Assembly (NCBI GenBank): GCA_021234155.1
Contig: JAJEKV010000111.1
Coordinates: 1,308,968 to 1,372,967 of the forward strand
Direction: 5' to 3'
Length of the DNA stretch: 64,000 nucleotides
Source of the DNA: Isoetes taiwanensis
Lineage: Eukaryota > Streptophyta > Lycopodiopsida > Isoetales > Isoetaceae
Under the pieces are notes generated by a model that was not told the origin of the DNA, searched no databases, and saw only the letters and a program-made list of their open reading frames with translations. Shown here piece after piece: positions 35,800-47,388 of this stretch. Every line of letters begins with the position of its first letter. Positions within the stretch are counted from its first letter, which is position 1. Position numbers and translations under genes: made by a program.

Positions 35800-37060
35800 A
35801 ATAATTCATAGGTGAAGCTTCAAGTGATTCATATCCATTGGGTGGGGTTTCTAGCAATCTTATTCCAGCCTTTGGGGCCTCTAGCAAGTCCATTCCAGCC
35901 ATTGGAGCTTCTATTCCACAAGAGGTAAACCAATATCTTAGCTGTAGCACCAGAGAGGGCATAAATAAATCTCAATGTAGTAGGAAATCTAAAGACAAGT
36001 ATTAATAATGCCCCCAAAGCTTGCGTAAATGCTATTGGAGCACTCCACAGATTGAAAATGGTAGTCTTAAGGACAGGAAAGGGTGCACCTGGAGAGAAGT
36101 TCCATGTCGTGCTATGTATGTATGGAAGACTCTATAATGAAAGATGAGAAATAGATGGAAACAGAAAAGAAAGAGCAACCAGTGATAAACTAGCAAAACT
36201 GAAGTGCAAATCTGTTGCATCGATAAAACCACTAGAGGAAAACAAACGCAATGATGCAACGAAAGTATTGAGAGGGAGCCCGTCTTTCCAATGCTTAGGA
36301 GCAGAAGTAACGTCGCCACAAACTTTTGCTGGCACAAAGCGTGCACAAGGTAAGCCTCCATCCATTGGTAGTATAACTCCCTTAAATCCGAATGATGGTA
36401 CTGGTCAAGTCTTTACAACAAAGGAAAAGCACTCAATAAACACACAAGACAAGCTTGGTTCGGGAAACTTTTTAGCCTAAAGCATTAAGTTTCGGCAAAC
36501 AGAGACAAGCTGGTTTGGGAAACTTTTTAGCCTAAAGCATTATTAAGTTTCCTGCAGTTTTGAACCTGTCCGGCAAGCTACAAAGCTATTCTTCAAAATT
36601 GCCGGAAAACCCAAGAAAAACTCCTATTTTATTGTGAAATTTTCTTGCTAATAATATTTTGCCTACATGTTAATTTCAGAAAGTGATCGGACACATGGGC
36701 TTAAACCTCAGCATTTCCTGAACCAAGGAGACAAGGGAAGAGTACAACAACCAAACTAACCAAGAAAAGGTTTAAGGGGAGGATGTAGGAGGTGCAAAGA
36801 ATATTGTTAGGGAGGCTTGGAAGAGCAAAGATACTATAGAAAGAGTGAACAGACCTAGATTCTCAGAGTGGATAAAGAATAAAGTACCAACATAAACAGT
36901 CAGGAGCTTGAGAGTAGGTGTAGCCCTAAAAATTGTAGAAGCTCCCAGGATCTGGGCAAACTAAATAAGGACCAACCCCTGGAAACTAGTACATGTAAAG
37001 CTGGAAGTAGACAAGGAGTCTAACTTCCTAATAACAGAAATAGATCATGACATGCATGTG
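35800..37060. other. No gene; short repetitive peptide frame
   Basis: Directly after the insertion, a frame with repeated IPAFGASSKSIPAIGAS-like units (about 35830-35920) may continue the Ser-rich frame seen before the insertion at 34308-34497, but I cannot join them convincingly. AAACTTTTTAGCCTAAAGCA is duplicated at 36466 and 36520. No known domain. Confidence 0.35.
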
Positions 37061-37069
37061 AAATTTGTA

Positions 37070-38250
37070 GAGAACCCGGTGTCACGGTCGGTTATAGGCT
37101 TCTTCACAGGAGGTTCTTGGACTTTCGAAAGCTAGAATATTGGATCTTGGCACACTTGAAGAAGATAGGTCTACCTCAACATGAATCGCTAAAGGCCTTG
37201 GGGGTTACTTCTTTCTCATCCTTTTTTAGACTGAAGACAGAGTATATAAGATAGTGTCTCAGGCAGTAGACTCATTTATAGGGGATTATATTTTATATTA
37301 ATACTACTCACCTAGATTCTCTCCTTTCCAATTGTCAGCCATCAAAATCCCATGCTGGTTAGAGATTGAGCATTTACCTCCAGACATGCTGATACATGAG
37401 TTTTTAAATTGCTAATATAGCTAGAGCATATATCTCACATTCCATCGCCAGAGGGCCAAAGATCTGTGTGGCCATTCCAGCAAGTGCGAGCATACCCAAA
37501 GGGGTGAAGTGAAGAGTGGCAACTGCTCTTTCAAGCCCCCCCCTAAAACTGACCAATAGATGGGAAATATACAGAATGTTTCCCGATATAAAAATTGAAG
37601 GGCTGGAAGAGAATCCGCAAGCAAGATATAAAGAAGACAGGGGTTCTCATCATCAAGCACAGAGTGCTTCCAGTAATTCCAGAGATCCACCCACATCTGT
37701 TGGAGTTCCAGTAAACCATCCCATAGCGCCGGTAACGATCACCCCAAATGCTCCTAGCCAGAGAGGAAAACCTCCACACCCAAACCATTGGGACAATAGT
37801 AGAGCCTATCATGTCTGTAACAATGGGAGACTTGTCAAAAATATACGATCAGACATGAAGAAGAAGAACCAAAAAATATCGCTCGAAAAAAGAAAAAAGA
37901 GAAAACCAAAAAGAAAAAAGAAAAAACCAAGAAAAAAGAGAGAACCAAAAAATATCGCTCGAAAGAGTGGAGGACCTCACCCAAAGGCCCCTCCTCGGGT
38001 ATCTTTCAGCAATCATATTATTTCAGGGGTCTACTCTCAGTACACTAAAGAAATGACAAATTCAAAGACGGCGGCATTGCCAGAAAAAGAAATAGAAAAC
38101 CGAGGGGACATTGTAGTATATGGGGAGTTGACTGCTATGGAAAGTGTTCCCCATTAGGAGAAAATATGTGGGCTGATCTTCCAATGGAAGAGGAGAATAT
38201 GCTGGACGAAGATCCTTTTAGTCTAACAGGGAAAAAAATAATTAAGAGAA
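37070..38250 (+). pseudogene. Second LINE ORF1 remnant with Lys-rich insert
   Basis: Fragments parallel to the ORF1 at 34.5 kb: SVIGFFTGGSWTFES, YWILAHLKKIGLPQHESLKA, then WLEIEHLPPDMLIHEFLN in shifted frames. A 213-codon open frame (37516-38157) follows with Ser/Pro-rich sequence, a 40-residue Lys/Arg block (37855-37970) and GDIVVYGELTAMES; after the stop comes MWADLPMEEENMLDEDPF. The architecture is ORF1 N-domain, linker, basic region, acidic tail. No RT follows within the next kilobases. Dead by stops and frameshifts. Confidence 0.55.
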
Positions 38251-38970
38251 TCTATGAGAACCTTTACAGTATTAATATCATATTCGTTCTTCGTGACTTG
38301 TATTTTTACTTTTAATAATTGTGTATATATTTGAAAACAACATGTGACTAGAAATGTACTTCATGCCTTTATGGGTTTCCCAACTCACTAGCTTGCATGC
38401 TGAAATGTAAATCACAATAGGAATTTCACAATAGGAACACACGATTTGCCTGGTAGAAATAAAATCTCGCATGGCAGGAAAAGCGGAAGAAAGTCATCAA
38501 TTTGAGGAAATATAAACTTTGCAAAGCCGTAATGTTGCTACAACTCTACAATAGAGTGTTGTTGTTTAGATGTCCTAAACAAGCAATGAATCCCATCCTA
38601 TCTTATGTAATTGTAAAGACTTTTGATTGGACTAGAGCATTTATTTGGTTTTCTAGTTTTTAATTGTGTCCTCGCAATTCATTCTCAATGTGTTGTAAAT
38701 GTATATTGTTGTTGATACCCAATGAGATCATGACAATCAAGTGGTTTATGAATTGAAAGCTTCAAAAAATGGGAATTTCGAATTCCTCATATGGCATTGT
38801 AGTTACTACATTATAGGCACTTTCCTCAAGTATTTGTTACAAAACAAATATTTCCTGCTCCCCTTGAGCAAGAACTCAAAAATCAAAATAGATTTGCATC
38901 GTTGCAAACCCATACCATAGCATGACTTACATATTTTAAAGGCCAAACATTGTAAACACTCTATGATGTA
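38250..38970. other. No gene seen
   Basis: AT-rich spacer without coding or element features I can support. Confidence 0.45.
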
Positions 38971-38972
38971 TT

Positions 38973-39073
38973 AGTTCAAGGCATATGGGATGCCATTCTG
39001 GCGTGGACCGGTGGGGTCCCGCAACTGGCGTTAGTCCGGCCACGCCGGAATGGCAGACCATATGCCTTGAACT
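38973..39073. repeat. 101-bp foldback hairpin
   Basis: The left arm AGTTCAAGGCATATGG.. TGCCATTC.GGCGTGG and the right arm CCACGCCGGAATGGCA..CCATATGCCTTGAACT are inverted copies of about 37 bp with four or five mismatches, around a roughly 27-bp GC-rich loop. It is MITE-like in form. It ends exactly where the next TIR begins. Confidence 0.85.
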
Positions 39074-39807
39074 GACAATATGGTACTTGGGGAGCCAATT
39101 TTTTTTCTTTCTTTCTCCCCCTGAGATGGTGCCACAGGGCTGTGCAACGATGGCAAAATCTTCTTTCCGGCTTCCTCCTTCAGCAACGGTATCCTTCCTC
39201 TGAAAGGATGGCGATGGCGATGTTTTGCCAAGTTTTTGTTATGGCTTCCGGCTTCCGGCTTCCTGTTTTGTCTTCTTGTGCAAGCCCTACTTCCTTGCTT
39301 TCAGTGTCCGGCTTCAAGCCCTACTTCCTGCTTCAAACCCTGCTTCCGACTTCAAGCCCTACTTCTGGCCTCTCACCCTGCTTCCGATTTCCTATTCTGT
39401 GCTTACGTCTTCTTTTTTTGTACTTCCTATGCTTCTGTTTTTCTTGTTCAAGTTGTCTGTGCTTCTAGCTTCTTGTTCTAGCCCTACTTCCTATGTCGTG
39501 ATGGATATGTTTTATAAATGGTTTCTGCAGCAAAAGAAGGAGAGATTCAAAGCTATGGATATGATGAAGCTAAGGCTACCATCATTTAACAGGCTAAACA
39601 AGCTGCGACAGGGCCGGATTCAAGTTATGGCATTGTCTAAAGAATCAATCAAAAGAAAAACAAAATAGAGTAAACAGAGTAACTGGCTGGAAATCAGAGA
39701 TGCGGAATGGTCGACCCAAGATACCATTTTGCAATGGAATAATATGCCATATGGCATCACTAGAATAACCCAAGGCCAAATTTGGTGACCCAAGTACCAT
39801 ATTGTCA
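39073..39807. mobile_element. 735-bp non-autonomous TIR element (candidate)
   Basis: The left end TGACAATATGGTACTTGGG (39073) is inverted at the right end CCCAAGTACCATATTGTCA (39789-39807), 19 bp perfect, with weaker matching inside (GCCAATTTTT against CCAAATTTGG). A third, inverted partial copy CCCAAGATACCATTTTGCA lies at 39716. The interior holds a minisatellite of CAAGCCCTACTTCC units (39280-39490) and no transposase. The open frames there follow the repeats and are unlikely genes. No clear TSD. Confidence 0.55.
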
Positions 39808-39809
39808 TT

Positions 39810-40740
39810 GTATATCTCTTGACGGTAATTAGGATACATGACTAAAAAACATTGCCATAGCTATTACCTAAGAAAACCCATTGCTCCTTTTAGCATCATA
39901 GGAGTGAGGTTTTTGGAGTGCTTCCTGCTACGAAAATTACACTTGGTGTTTTGCAGATCTCCAATCTAGTAGACTAAAAGAAATGAAGCAGGCAAATTTC
40001 ATAGTTATCTGTATCCCATATATACAAACAAGGTGCTGCGCACGGAGGGTTGCCCTCCGTGACCCGAGCGTGAAATGGCTTAAATCACACTTCGAAGTCA
40101 TGTTTTCGAGCATATATTGACATATACTTGGAATATGCCACAAACCCACATGGATGAAGGTTTTCCCCTTAGGGGCAACCCAAAAAAGTTGACTCAAACA
40201 TATCAGTGGAATGCTATTTCCATGCCCAATTCATAATTCATAAGGCAAAGCATTCAAATACGCTAATAACTCACAAATTGAATGTTGCAAATAGGAAAAA
40301 GAAACACCATTGGTTCCATTCAAACCTTGAACATATCGAAAGACGAGAAGCAAGAATGATGATTTCGTTGGTGTTTTAGTTTTCTTTATCGGGGCATGGT
40401 TCCAGAGGAGCTTTGGTCAGGAGATGAGCCAAGTGTGCATGATTGTTGAGCTTTTGCCCATCTGAGCCAAAAGGAAAGATCTCGAGGACCTGCATGTTTG
40501 TAGAATCTGACAATGGTATCAAAGGACACAGTATGTCCCACTCACAAAAAATATCATTGTCAGAAGAACTGTAAAATTTGATAAAAACACATTTGTGTTA
40601 AAAAGATGCATCTCCATAATTGAATGATATGAATCACAAGATGAAGAAAATAAAGAGGCACATGATGCACCATACAATAACAACACCCTTTCTAATGCAT
40701 CACAACATGCACCTGACACAACCATTGACGATGCAGCGGA
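39810..40740. other. No gene; contains one copy of a palindromic motif
   Basis: 40155-40186 (CCCCTTAGGGGCAACCCAAAA) is a weaker copy of the palindromic block found at 41077 and 44625. CGGAGGGTTGCCCTCCG at 40037-40053 is another short palindrome. No coding motif recognised. Confidence 0.4.
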
Positions 40741-40745
40741 CCTAG

Positions 40746-41045
40746 GTGCCTGAGGAGACAGATCTAGATGATAATGAAGACCTGACTGCAGTTCTCTTCA
40801 GAAGGTCTACTAGACCTAAAAAGGTTATAGATAAGATGCATGCATACTTGGAATCAAGATCTGAGAAAACTTCCTTATACATTGCCTTCTACAGCAATGT
40901 GATCTTTGATGAGCCAACACGTTACAAGGAAGCCATGAACAGTTCCAGGAAAAATGAATGGAGCAAAGCCATGCAAGAAGAAAATAGTCCCCTGCTAAAA
41001 TATGATACATGGGACAGTGCAAGCTCCCTCCAAGCAGAAAGCTAG
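40746..41045 (+). pseudogene. Ty1/copia polyprotein fragment (pre-RT region)
   Basis: A 99-codon open frame reads DDNEDLTAVLFRRSTRPKKV and then FDEPTRYKEAMNSSRKNEWS KAMQEENSPLLKYDTWD. The second part is the hallmark segment before copia reverse transcriptase (EPxxxKEAMxxxxxxxWxxAMxEExxxLxxNxTW). RT itself does not follow, so this is an isolated piece on the opposite strand to the copia remnant at 45-46 kb. Confidence 0.8.
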
Positions 41046-41076
41046 TACCCTGCAAGTGAGTTTGTAAAGTAAAGTA

Positions 41077-41116
41077 CATAAACGAGGGTTTGCCCCCCTA
41101 GGGGCAACCCAAAAAC
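41077..41116. repeat. Palindromic 40-bp block, copy 1
   Basis: CATAAACGAGGGTTTGCCCC continues through CCTAGGGGCAACCC to AAAAAC. The same block is at 44625-44664 and a weaker one at 40155-40186. GGGTTTGCCCC...GGGGCAACCC can pair as a hairpin. Flanks beyond the block are unrelated. Confidence 0.8.
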
Positions 41117-41119
41117 AAT

Positions 41120-43290
41120 TGTGGACGAAAACAGCTTTCCACATTACAATGACCAATCCGTAAAAAGGTTGTCAAAAAGACATGGCCATCCATGTGCACT
41201 CATATAACTTGGTTCCCAACAAACATTTACACAATGCTAATGTGTCCTACGAATTGCATGAAGCCAAAGAGTTACCTGCAAAAAGAAGATTGATTTCAAA
41301 ACGAATAAAACGTATTAAGTGATGAGGTCCAAATTCTACACAATGTGTCAGAGAATATAGTTTTATTGTTTGAAGAAAATAAAGTCCCTTCATTTTTGAA
41401 GCCACACTTGAAACCAGTTGTATAAGATGCAGGCATATTAAAGAACTCTATGGAGTTTTGATAGTATGGAGAGCATGAACATTTTTCCTATTTATACCAT
41501 CCTAAATGTTGAGCCAGACCCTTGGGATAATTATGCAGAAGCAAGAGAAAATATTAAGTCATGAAATTCTATGGTTATCGCATATGCCCAGCTCGGATAT
41601 GAAGCAGAGGCCTTATAACTCTATAGGGGATATGCATATTGCACATTAATCTCACATGCATTACTAAAATAAAATGATTAGTTGAATGTTGCAGTGGCTG
41701 AAAGGTCAATATTCTTGAATGTTGTTCCAGCTTCAAAGATTTAAAAGAGGTCAAGATGGTACGAAGATGGTACACGTGTATATAGTTGGATGATATTACT
41801 GGTTTCTTAAGTGCTTTCAGTCATGCTGACTCTTGGAATAATCTATTTGGCATTTCAGACTTATGCTGCCAAAGTATTACCTGATATTTACCATATTACT
41901 TGCATGGTACTTCAATGAAACAAAAAATTTACTATCTGTTGGTTTACAATTTGGTATTGGCTTATGGATGACTCTGCTTTGTGCCTGCAGGTTGTATTGC
42001 AAGGTACAACAGAGGTAGCAATGTTTTGATGCAATTGTTTTGTTATATCCCCTATGAGCTGGAGCCCATGTCTTCATGCCAAACATTTATGCCATGGCAC
42101 ATATTTAACCTAGAAAATACAATTGAAATATTGAAGATTAAAGTAACTCAGGTCCTGCAGGGTTATCCTTTCTTCTTGACTCTGTGATTGGCAGTTTGAG
42201 AAACAGCCTGTGAATGAAAAACTATATCCACTTATTGGAGTGTTGGCAGGATATGTGGAATCTAATGCCTTATCTTGCATCAAAGCTCCAACTGTTGCAG
42301 CTAATTGTTGAGCACACCAGCCAGTTAACCCGAGGAGAAATGGAACATGTGCCAATTCGAAAACAATTTGATGAGAACTTGTGCAGGTGGGAATAATCAA
42401 TAGATGGAAAAAATGAAAGTAACAATGCATATTGCTTCAGTGCTCAACCTGAAAAAGCTTATTTCCAACCTCTCCATAGACCTTTCCATCTAGCTTTTGC
42501 TTTTTCTATCTGCAGAATCATTGCTTTCAACATGTGATGGATATTTAAAGGAAGATAAGGCCTTAACAATATGGCCTTTTACCTTAAACCCATAACATGG
42601 ATGTCTTTGCCAGGTTCCTGCAAAGTATATGACGTACTTATAATGAACAGTTAGAACATCAGTATTAGCTATTTGCAAAGGCACAAAATGGAAAGCAATA
42701 TATGTGATCTAGTGCTAAAATGTTGCGGTCAAATTATTCGGGAAGAGTATATAGCTGATTAAATGTGGGCACAGATTTATGAAGATAATACATGCAATTC
42801 ATCATAAATTCCTATCAATAGGATTATGCCGTTTAATATTTACAGAAGAATCTGAATTGATGTTCACCTGAGCAAGATAGATGCTGAATCACTCTATGGG
42901 CATTTAGAATCTCTCTGGCCCAAACTCTAATGCCCAAATTCTCTTTCTAAATGCTGAGATCCTATTTCTAAATGCCAGAGAACATTCCAAATGTCCAGAT
43001 TCTAATGGATATATGATATCAACAATAGCTAAAAAGCATATGTTGACATCAGGACGCATTTACCATATGCAGCCCATTCTAGCATAGGTTGAAATTACAG
43101 GATATATATGCTCATGGCTATTCTAAATATTTAAGAAAGCTAATAGATGCATTATATACCATGCTAGTTTGAACAAATTGATCAATGGCTAATTTCAGAG
43201 AAAGATCATTCAAGGAATTTGAAGAAAGCAAATGGACAATAAAACACTAAAAGTAACAATACAAATTCATAAAGTCTGTAGCAAATGGAT
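41120..43290. other. No gene recognised
   Basis: Scattered short frames such as QFEKQPVNEKLYPLIGVLAG (42190-42310, plus) with an overlapping minus frame. No domain, no splice-supported exon. Confidence 0.35.
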
Positions 43291-43298
43291 TCATACGT

Positions 43299-43410
43299 GG
43301 ATTGGATTTGGACAGAGCACTGCGCAGTGCATATTAGAAGAATGATACACTGGAGGATTGGATTTGGACAGAGAACTGCACAGTGCACATTAGAAGAATG
43401 GTACACTGGC
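43299..43410. repeat. 56-bp tandem duplication
   Basis: GGATTGGATTTGGACAGAG starts at 43299 and 43355; each unit ends AGAAGAATGRTACACTGG. The second unit runs into the longer 200-bp flank repeat. Confidence 0.85.
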
Positions 43411-43580
43411 CTGTGGCAAGCAAAGAACAATAAATTCATGGATATGAATAGTATAGCACAAATAAGTCTTGGAAGAACATACCTGATCTGTTGAGAAACC
43501 AGAGCAACGCCTTCAAAGACATTCTTTGAACAAAACATCATAGCGCACATCTTTGAAGTCCTTTTCAAAAATACACAAAA
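43382..43580. repeat. ~200-bp direct repeat, left copy (partner 43907-44105)
   Basis: Nearly identical to 43907-44105 (GCACATTAGAAGAATGRTAC through CCTTTTCAAAAATAYAC). Together they bracket the SF3B3-like exon. Differences are few, so the duplication is young or conserved by conversion. Confidence 0.9.
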
Positions 43581-43649
43581 CCTGCAAAATGGAGAAAACA
43601 ATAAGGATGAGGACAAATCGTCACATGATAATGCAGATTGAAACCTTAT

Positions 43650-43888
43650 AAGTGTCAGAAATACACTTGCTAGATATTCTGCTCCTTCTTCCACCTGCAC
43701 TTCAAGGAGTAAAAGGGACGCTGGTGGAGAACTTACAGCCTGTACACTCAGAATCTGCATGCAGTCATTCGGATCCAGAGATAATATGCCAATCGTGTTG
43801 TCATACGAACCAACGGCTAAAAATCTAGAACGTTGTCTACCCTCTGGAACAGCTGCTATGTCCAGAGATAAGAAGTGAATGAGGAATA
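43650..43888 (-). pseudogene. SF3B3 (SAP130) single-exon fragment
   Basis: Minus-strand open frame LSLDIAAVPEGRQRSRFLAV, GSYDNTIGILSLDPNDCMQI, LSVQAVSSPPASLLLLEVQ, EEGAEYLASVFLTLI. This is the plant form of splicing factor 3B subunit 3, a WD40-like beta-propeller scaffold of the U2 snRNP, from the middle of the protein (about 80 residues). It is framed by an acceptor-like TTCAAGCAG on its 5' side and a donor-like AAG-GTTTCA on its 3' side. No other SF3B3 exon was found in the window. It is therefore either one exon of a gene with very long introns or a captured exon; the missing neighbours make me favour a fragment. Confidence 0.8.
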
Positions 43889-43906
43889 CCTGCTTGAAGA
43901 ATGCAA

Positions 43907-44105
43907 GTGCACATTAGAAGAATGATACACTGGCCTGTGACAAGCAAAGAACAATAAATTCATGGATATGAATAGTATAGCACAAATAAGTCTTGGAAGA
44001 ACATACCCGATCTGTTGAGAAATCACAGCAACACCTTCAAAAACATTCTTTGAACAAAACATCATAGCGCACATCATTGAAGTCCTTTTCAAAAATATAC
44101 AACAC
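43907..44105. repeat. ~200-bp direct repeat, right copy
   Basis: Right-hand partner of 43382-43580, with about ten base differences. Its start (AAGTGCACATTAGAAGAATG) is just upstream, in the minus-strand sense, of the SF3B3-like exon's acceptor. Confidence 0.9.
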
Positions 44106-44109
44106 AATT

Positions 44110-45178
44110 AAGACTCATAAATCTTGTCTATGTTCAAGCACGCAATGATGGATTCTAGAGTCAAATTAAAACTGTAGTAACAATGGCTTAAGTAAGTGGA
44201 CATCCCCAACTCGTCAAGAACAAAGCTAAAAACTACTCGAGGAAGTTTGCTTATCTCGCTCCTGTTCATTCCATGTGCAGCGGTAGTAGACAAATAAATT
44301 TTATCTATGATTCAAACAGGCTACCATAGTTAGTGTCTAAAAATTCATCATTTCGCCCTGTGTGCCATTTTTTTGCCCAGGTTTTGCAACTTTCGTGACG
44401 GGAATTTGAAGCAGGCATAGCTCGATTCATTACCCACCTACCGTTGGAGAACACTCCAGAGAAAAATGCTAGGAAGAAGAAGAAGGGTCGAGCTGCGCCA
44501 TAGCCACGCCTGCGAAGGAATGGGGCTGGATGACCGAGAGTTTACAGGCAGCAGCCAGTTTGGAGCAGTCACCAGCATATGCTAGGCATACGCCGGCATA
44601 TACCTGGATATGCCCACATACCCACATAAACGAGGGTTTGCCCCCCTAGGGGCAACCCAAAAACCATTGAGATGCTTCATTGCCCTACTAAATTCTGCAT
44701 AGATGAAACCTGGAATAAATTGCTGGACATCACAAGCTCTTTACAGAAGATCAAATATAGGTTGTGAGCCACAAACGTAGACAAAGATAAGTATATAGGT
44801 AGCATACAAAGGCTAGCTAGATCCACATAAATGTCGAGGTATAGATCTAATACGTATTTAATAATAGAGCATCACATTTACGTCGTTCTAAAATACATGA
44901 CATAGACTAGATCTAAAAGATATTTCACTTGCGCTAATAAACCCATCCTGAAAAAATGGAGCTCTCTTGATTGATCGAACGAAAATAGACTACAATAAAT
45001 AGATAAAAAAAAGGCACCCCAGCTTTCTAGGAAGTGGCAACGCAAGCCATTGAGATAAGTAGCCTTTTCTAAGAATAGCAAGCCAAAATTGGCTGCGTAG
45101 ATTTAGAGTTCATGGAATACTAACCTAACAGACTGTTTTGTTATGGCTGTTTGTTAGGTCCTTACAACGTGTTCCAAC
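44110..45178. other. Copia LTR region and palindromic block copy 2
   Basis: The palindromic 40-bp block recurs at 44625-44664. The part below 45179 should contain the 3' LTR of the minus-strand copia element, but its far end could not be fixed for lack of a second LTR. No gene supported. Confidence 0.4.
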
Positions 45179-46440
45179 ACTTCCCCTCAAAGCAAACATA
45201 ACAAAACACGTTGAATGCAAACAATTGTAACTAGAACCTTGGACTGTAAGTGAAGCTTTGGACTGTTCGTCTGCAAACTCCAGAGCATAGAACTCCATCC
45301 CTCAAGTGAACACAACAATATGATCATACTATGGCCATGCCTAGTTCTGCAATGCATCTGGAAATCGGACCCAAAGGCTTAGTGAACATGTCAGTTGTCA
45401 TCTTGCCTGTTCTAAGATACTACAAAATAATTTTCCTTTCAATGATTCTCTCTCTAGTGAAATGGTATGGTACTACACTTCTATAAGCTTTGCTTTTCAA
45501 AAATTAGTAGGATTCTTTGCAAGTGAAATAGCGGCCTGGTTGTCATTGAAAATAACAGTGCCCTTCTCTTGCAAGGCATTGAGCTCTTTAAGGATTCTTC
45601 TAATCCATATGTCTTCTTTGGCTTCAGATGGAAGGTCATATACTCTGACCCCACTCTGACTCACAGCTTAAAGCAACATATGATTTATGTTTTCTACTAG
45701 ACCATGACATTGTTCCCCTTTGCAGCATGAAATAGAATCCACTTTGGGATTTATGATCGATGTGGTCTCTTGTATGATCTACATCAGCATCTTAGTCTTC
45801 AAGTATAAGGGAGTTACCTGCGTGGAAAGTGATATCCAGATCCAGACTAGCGGTGCCATGAAGGTACCTCAACAAGTGTTTGAGATCCTGCCAATGCTGT
45901 GGCTCAGGTTTTCCAAAGTATAAGCTTAAGGTTATGATTGTCTGAGTAAGTGTCTGGGTGTGTACAAATCATATAATGCATCAATGTAGCTCATAATCAA
46001 TGCCTTTGACCGAATTAACACACTATTTGCTAGCAGGAGTTGTGACAGACTTACTTGATTCCATATTGCATTTGGTGAGCATGTTTTAAATAGCTTTAGT
46101 CTGATGTAGAATGATGTCGCATGTGACTGGACCCCTGCAAACCTGTATATCAAGGAGGTTCCTCTTCCTAAGCAAAATGGTGGATTCATCAAACGCAACA
46201 CTTAGTCTCACACTGATCTTCCTTGTAAGAAGTACATATAGTCTATACCCCTTTACATATTCCTCATAGCCAACAAACTTACAAGCTACGACACGATAGG
46301 AGAGCTTACCATAAAGGCACTCTTGTCGGCTTAAATAGGAACATATGCTTTGCATCCAAAGATCTTCAGATCTTGTACATCAGGTTTATGGCCAGACCAT
46401 AGCTCTTCAGGTTCTACATGATTTGGATTGGCTTTGCTCG
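45179..46440 (-). mobile_element. Ty1/copia remnant: integrase end, RNase H end, PPT/LTR start
   Basis: Minus-strand order: DVQDLKIFGCKAYVPI (about 46390-46330), then CKFVGYEEYVKGYRLY and AFDES (integrase C-terminal/linker, 46290-46190), an eroded RT, then VIFNDNQAAISLAKNP (RNase H, about 45580-45510) and YHFTRERIIERKIILQYL, TTDMFTKPLGP (about 45470-45370). A purine tract TTGAGGGGAAG directly precedes TGTTGGAACACGTTG at 45179, a textbook copia PPT and LTR start. Stops throughout show it is dead. Confidence 0.85.
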
Positions 46441-46469
46441 AGGATAGAAATTCTTGTGAAAATACAACC

Positions 46470-47035
46470 AATTGTTTGTGAATTAATGGAATTGAAGTAG
46501 CTTAAGAACAAATGGGAGAAACTACAAGCTAAATTCAAGGATGAGAAAGAAGCTTGTGGACACACGGGTTTAGAGTCTTCGAGTTAAGAGGTCAAGTATG
46601 GTGTGACATCAGACAATCCCATTCTAGGTGCTGGTGATGATGGAGAATCTGCTAATGAAGATTTCTAGACAGCTGATTTGCACATCAATTCTGAGACATT
46701 CATGAATGACAGTTTTTATGAAAAAGTTGGAACTGAAGCTGCTTTTGAGAACTATTTTGAATGTAATGAAGAAATTTCCAATGTCAATGTCAATATGGAT
46801 AATACAGGCAGTCCAGTGATGCAAGATATGGCAAGCAATCGAACACCAACAGGAAACAACACATATACATCTAGCCCCAGAGTAGGAGCATCTGGAAGAA
46901 AGAATCAAGATTGCAGATTGATGAGGACATTGCTATTGGAATTTTACAAATGGCAAGTACTTTTGAGACACTGAGGTAATCTGCAAAGAAGATTGAGTTA
47001 ATAAGGGAACTCGGGACCATGGAATAATTTAAGGG
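46470..47035 (+). pseudogene. Myb/SANT- or trihelix-like transposon-associated fragment
   Basis: Plus-strand pieces read KWEKLQAKFKDEKEACGHTG, then ISNVNVNMDNTGSPVMQ and, in another frame, IAIGILQMASTFETLR and KKIELIRELGTME. An N-terminal KW..L...F..EKE block plus a C-terminal helix ending ELIRELG is typical of Myb/SANT-like proteins, including those paired with Harbinger transposases. Two stops or frameshifts break it. Assignment is by texture only. Confidence 0.35.
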
Positions 47036-47388
47036 CTAAACTTAGCTATTTGGCGATTTTTTAATACGTTTTCAAAAAAAATTGGCTAAAGTAAATGGAA
47101 AAAATTGGGAAAAAATTAATAATTTTAGCTTAACTTTTTTCGGGACTGCACCAACCCTAGAGCTCTTTAGCCAAACGTGAGAAAGTAAGAGAGTGAAATT
47201 TTATATTGTTTAGCTAAACCATAGAAACTTTTAGAATAAATTTCGGGCTAGTTTAGCTAGCATCATTCTATCCTGCTTTTTCCTGATTATACGACCAATG
47301 GTTCTAAAAAGGTTATTCAAACTGCACAAACAATAAAAAACAGTTAGAATTAAACCACGAAAGCAAAAGGAATAAACAGAAATAAGTA

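Noticed and set aside
39142-39668. Overlapping plus-strand ORFs of 81-147 codons
   Set aside because: Three overlapping frames are all open through a CAAGCCCTACTTCC minisatellite, so openness comes from the repeat and not selection.
42110-42430. Minus-strand ORF with GLTGWCAQQLAATVGALMQD
   Set aside because: Opposite-strand frame QFEKQPVNEKLYPLIGVLAG is equally open, and neither matches a family I can name.
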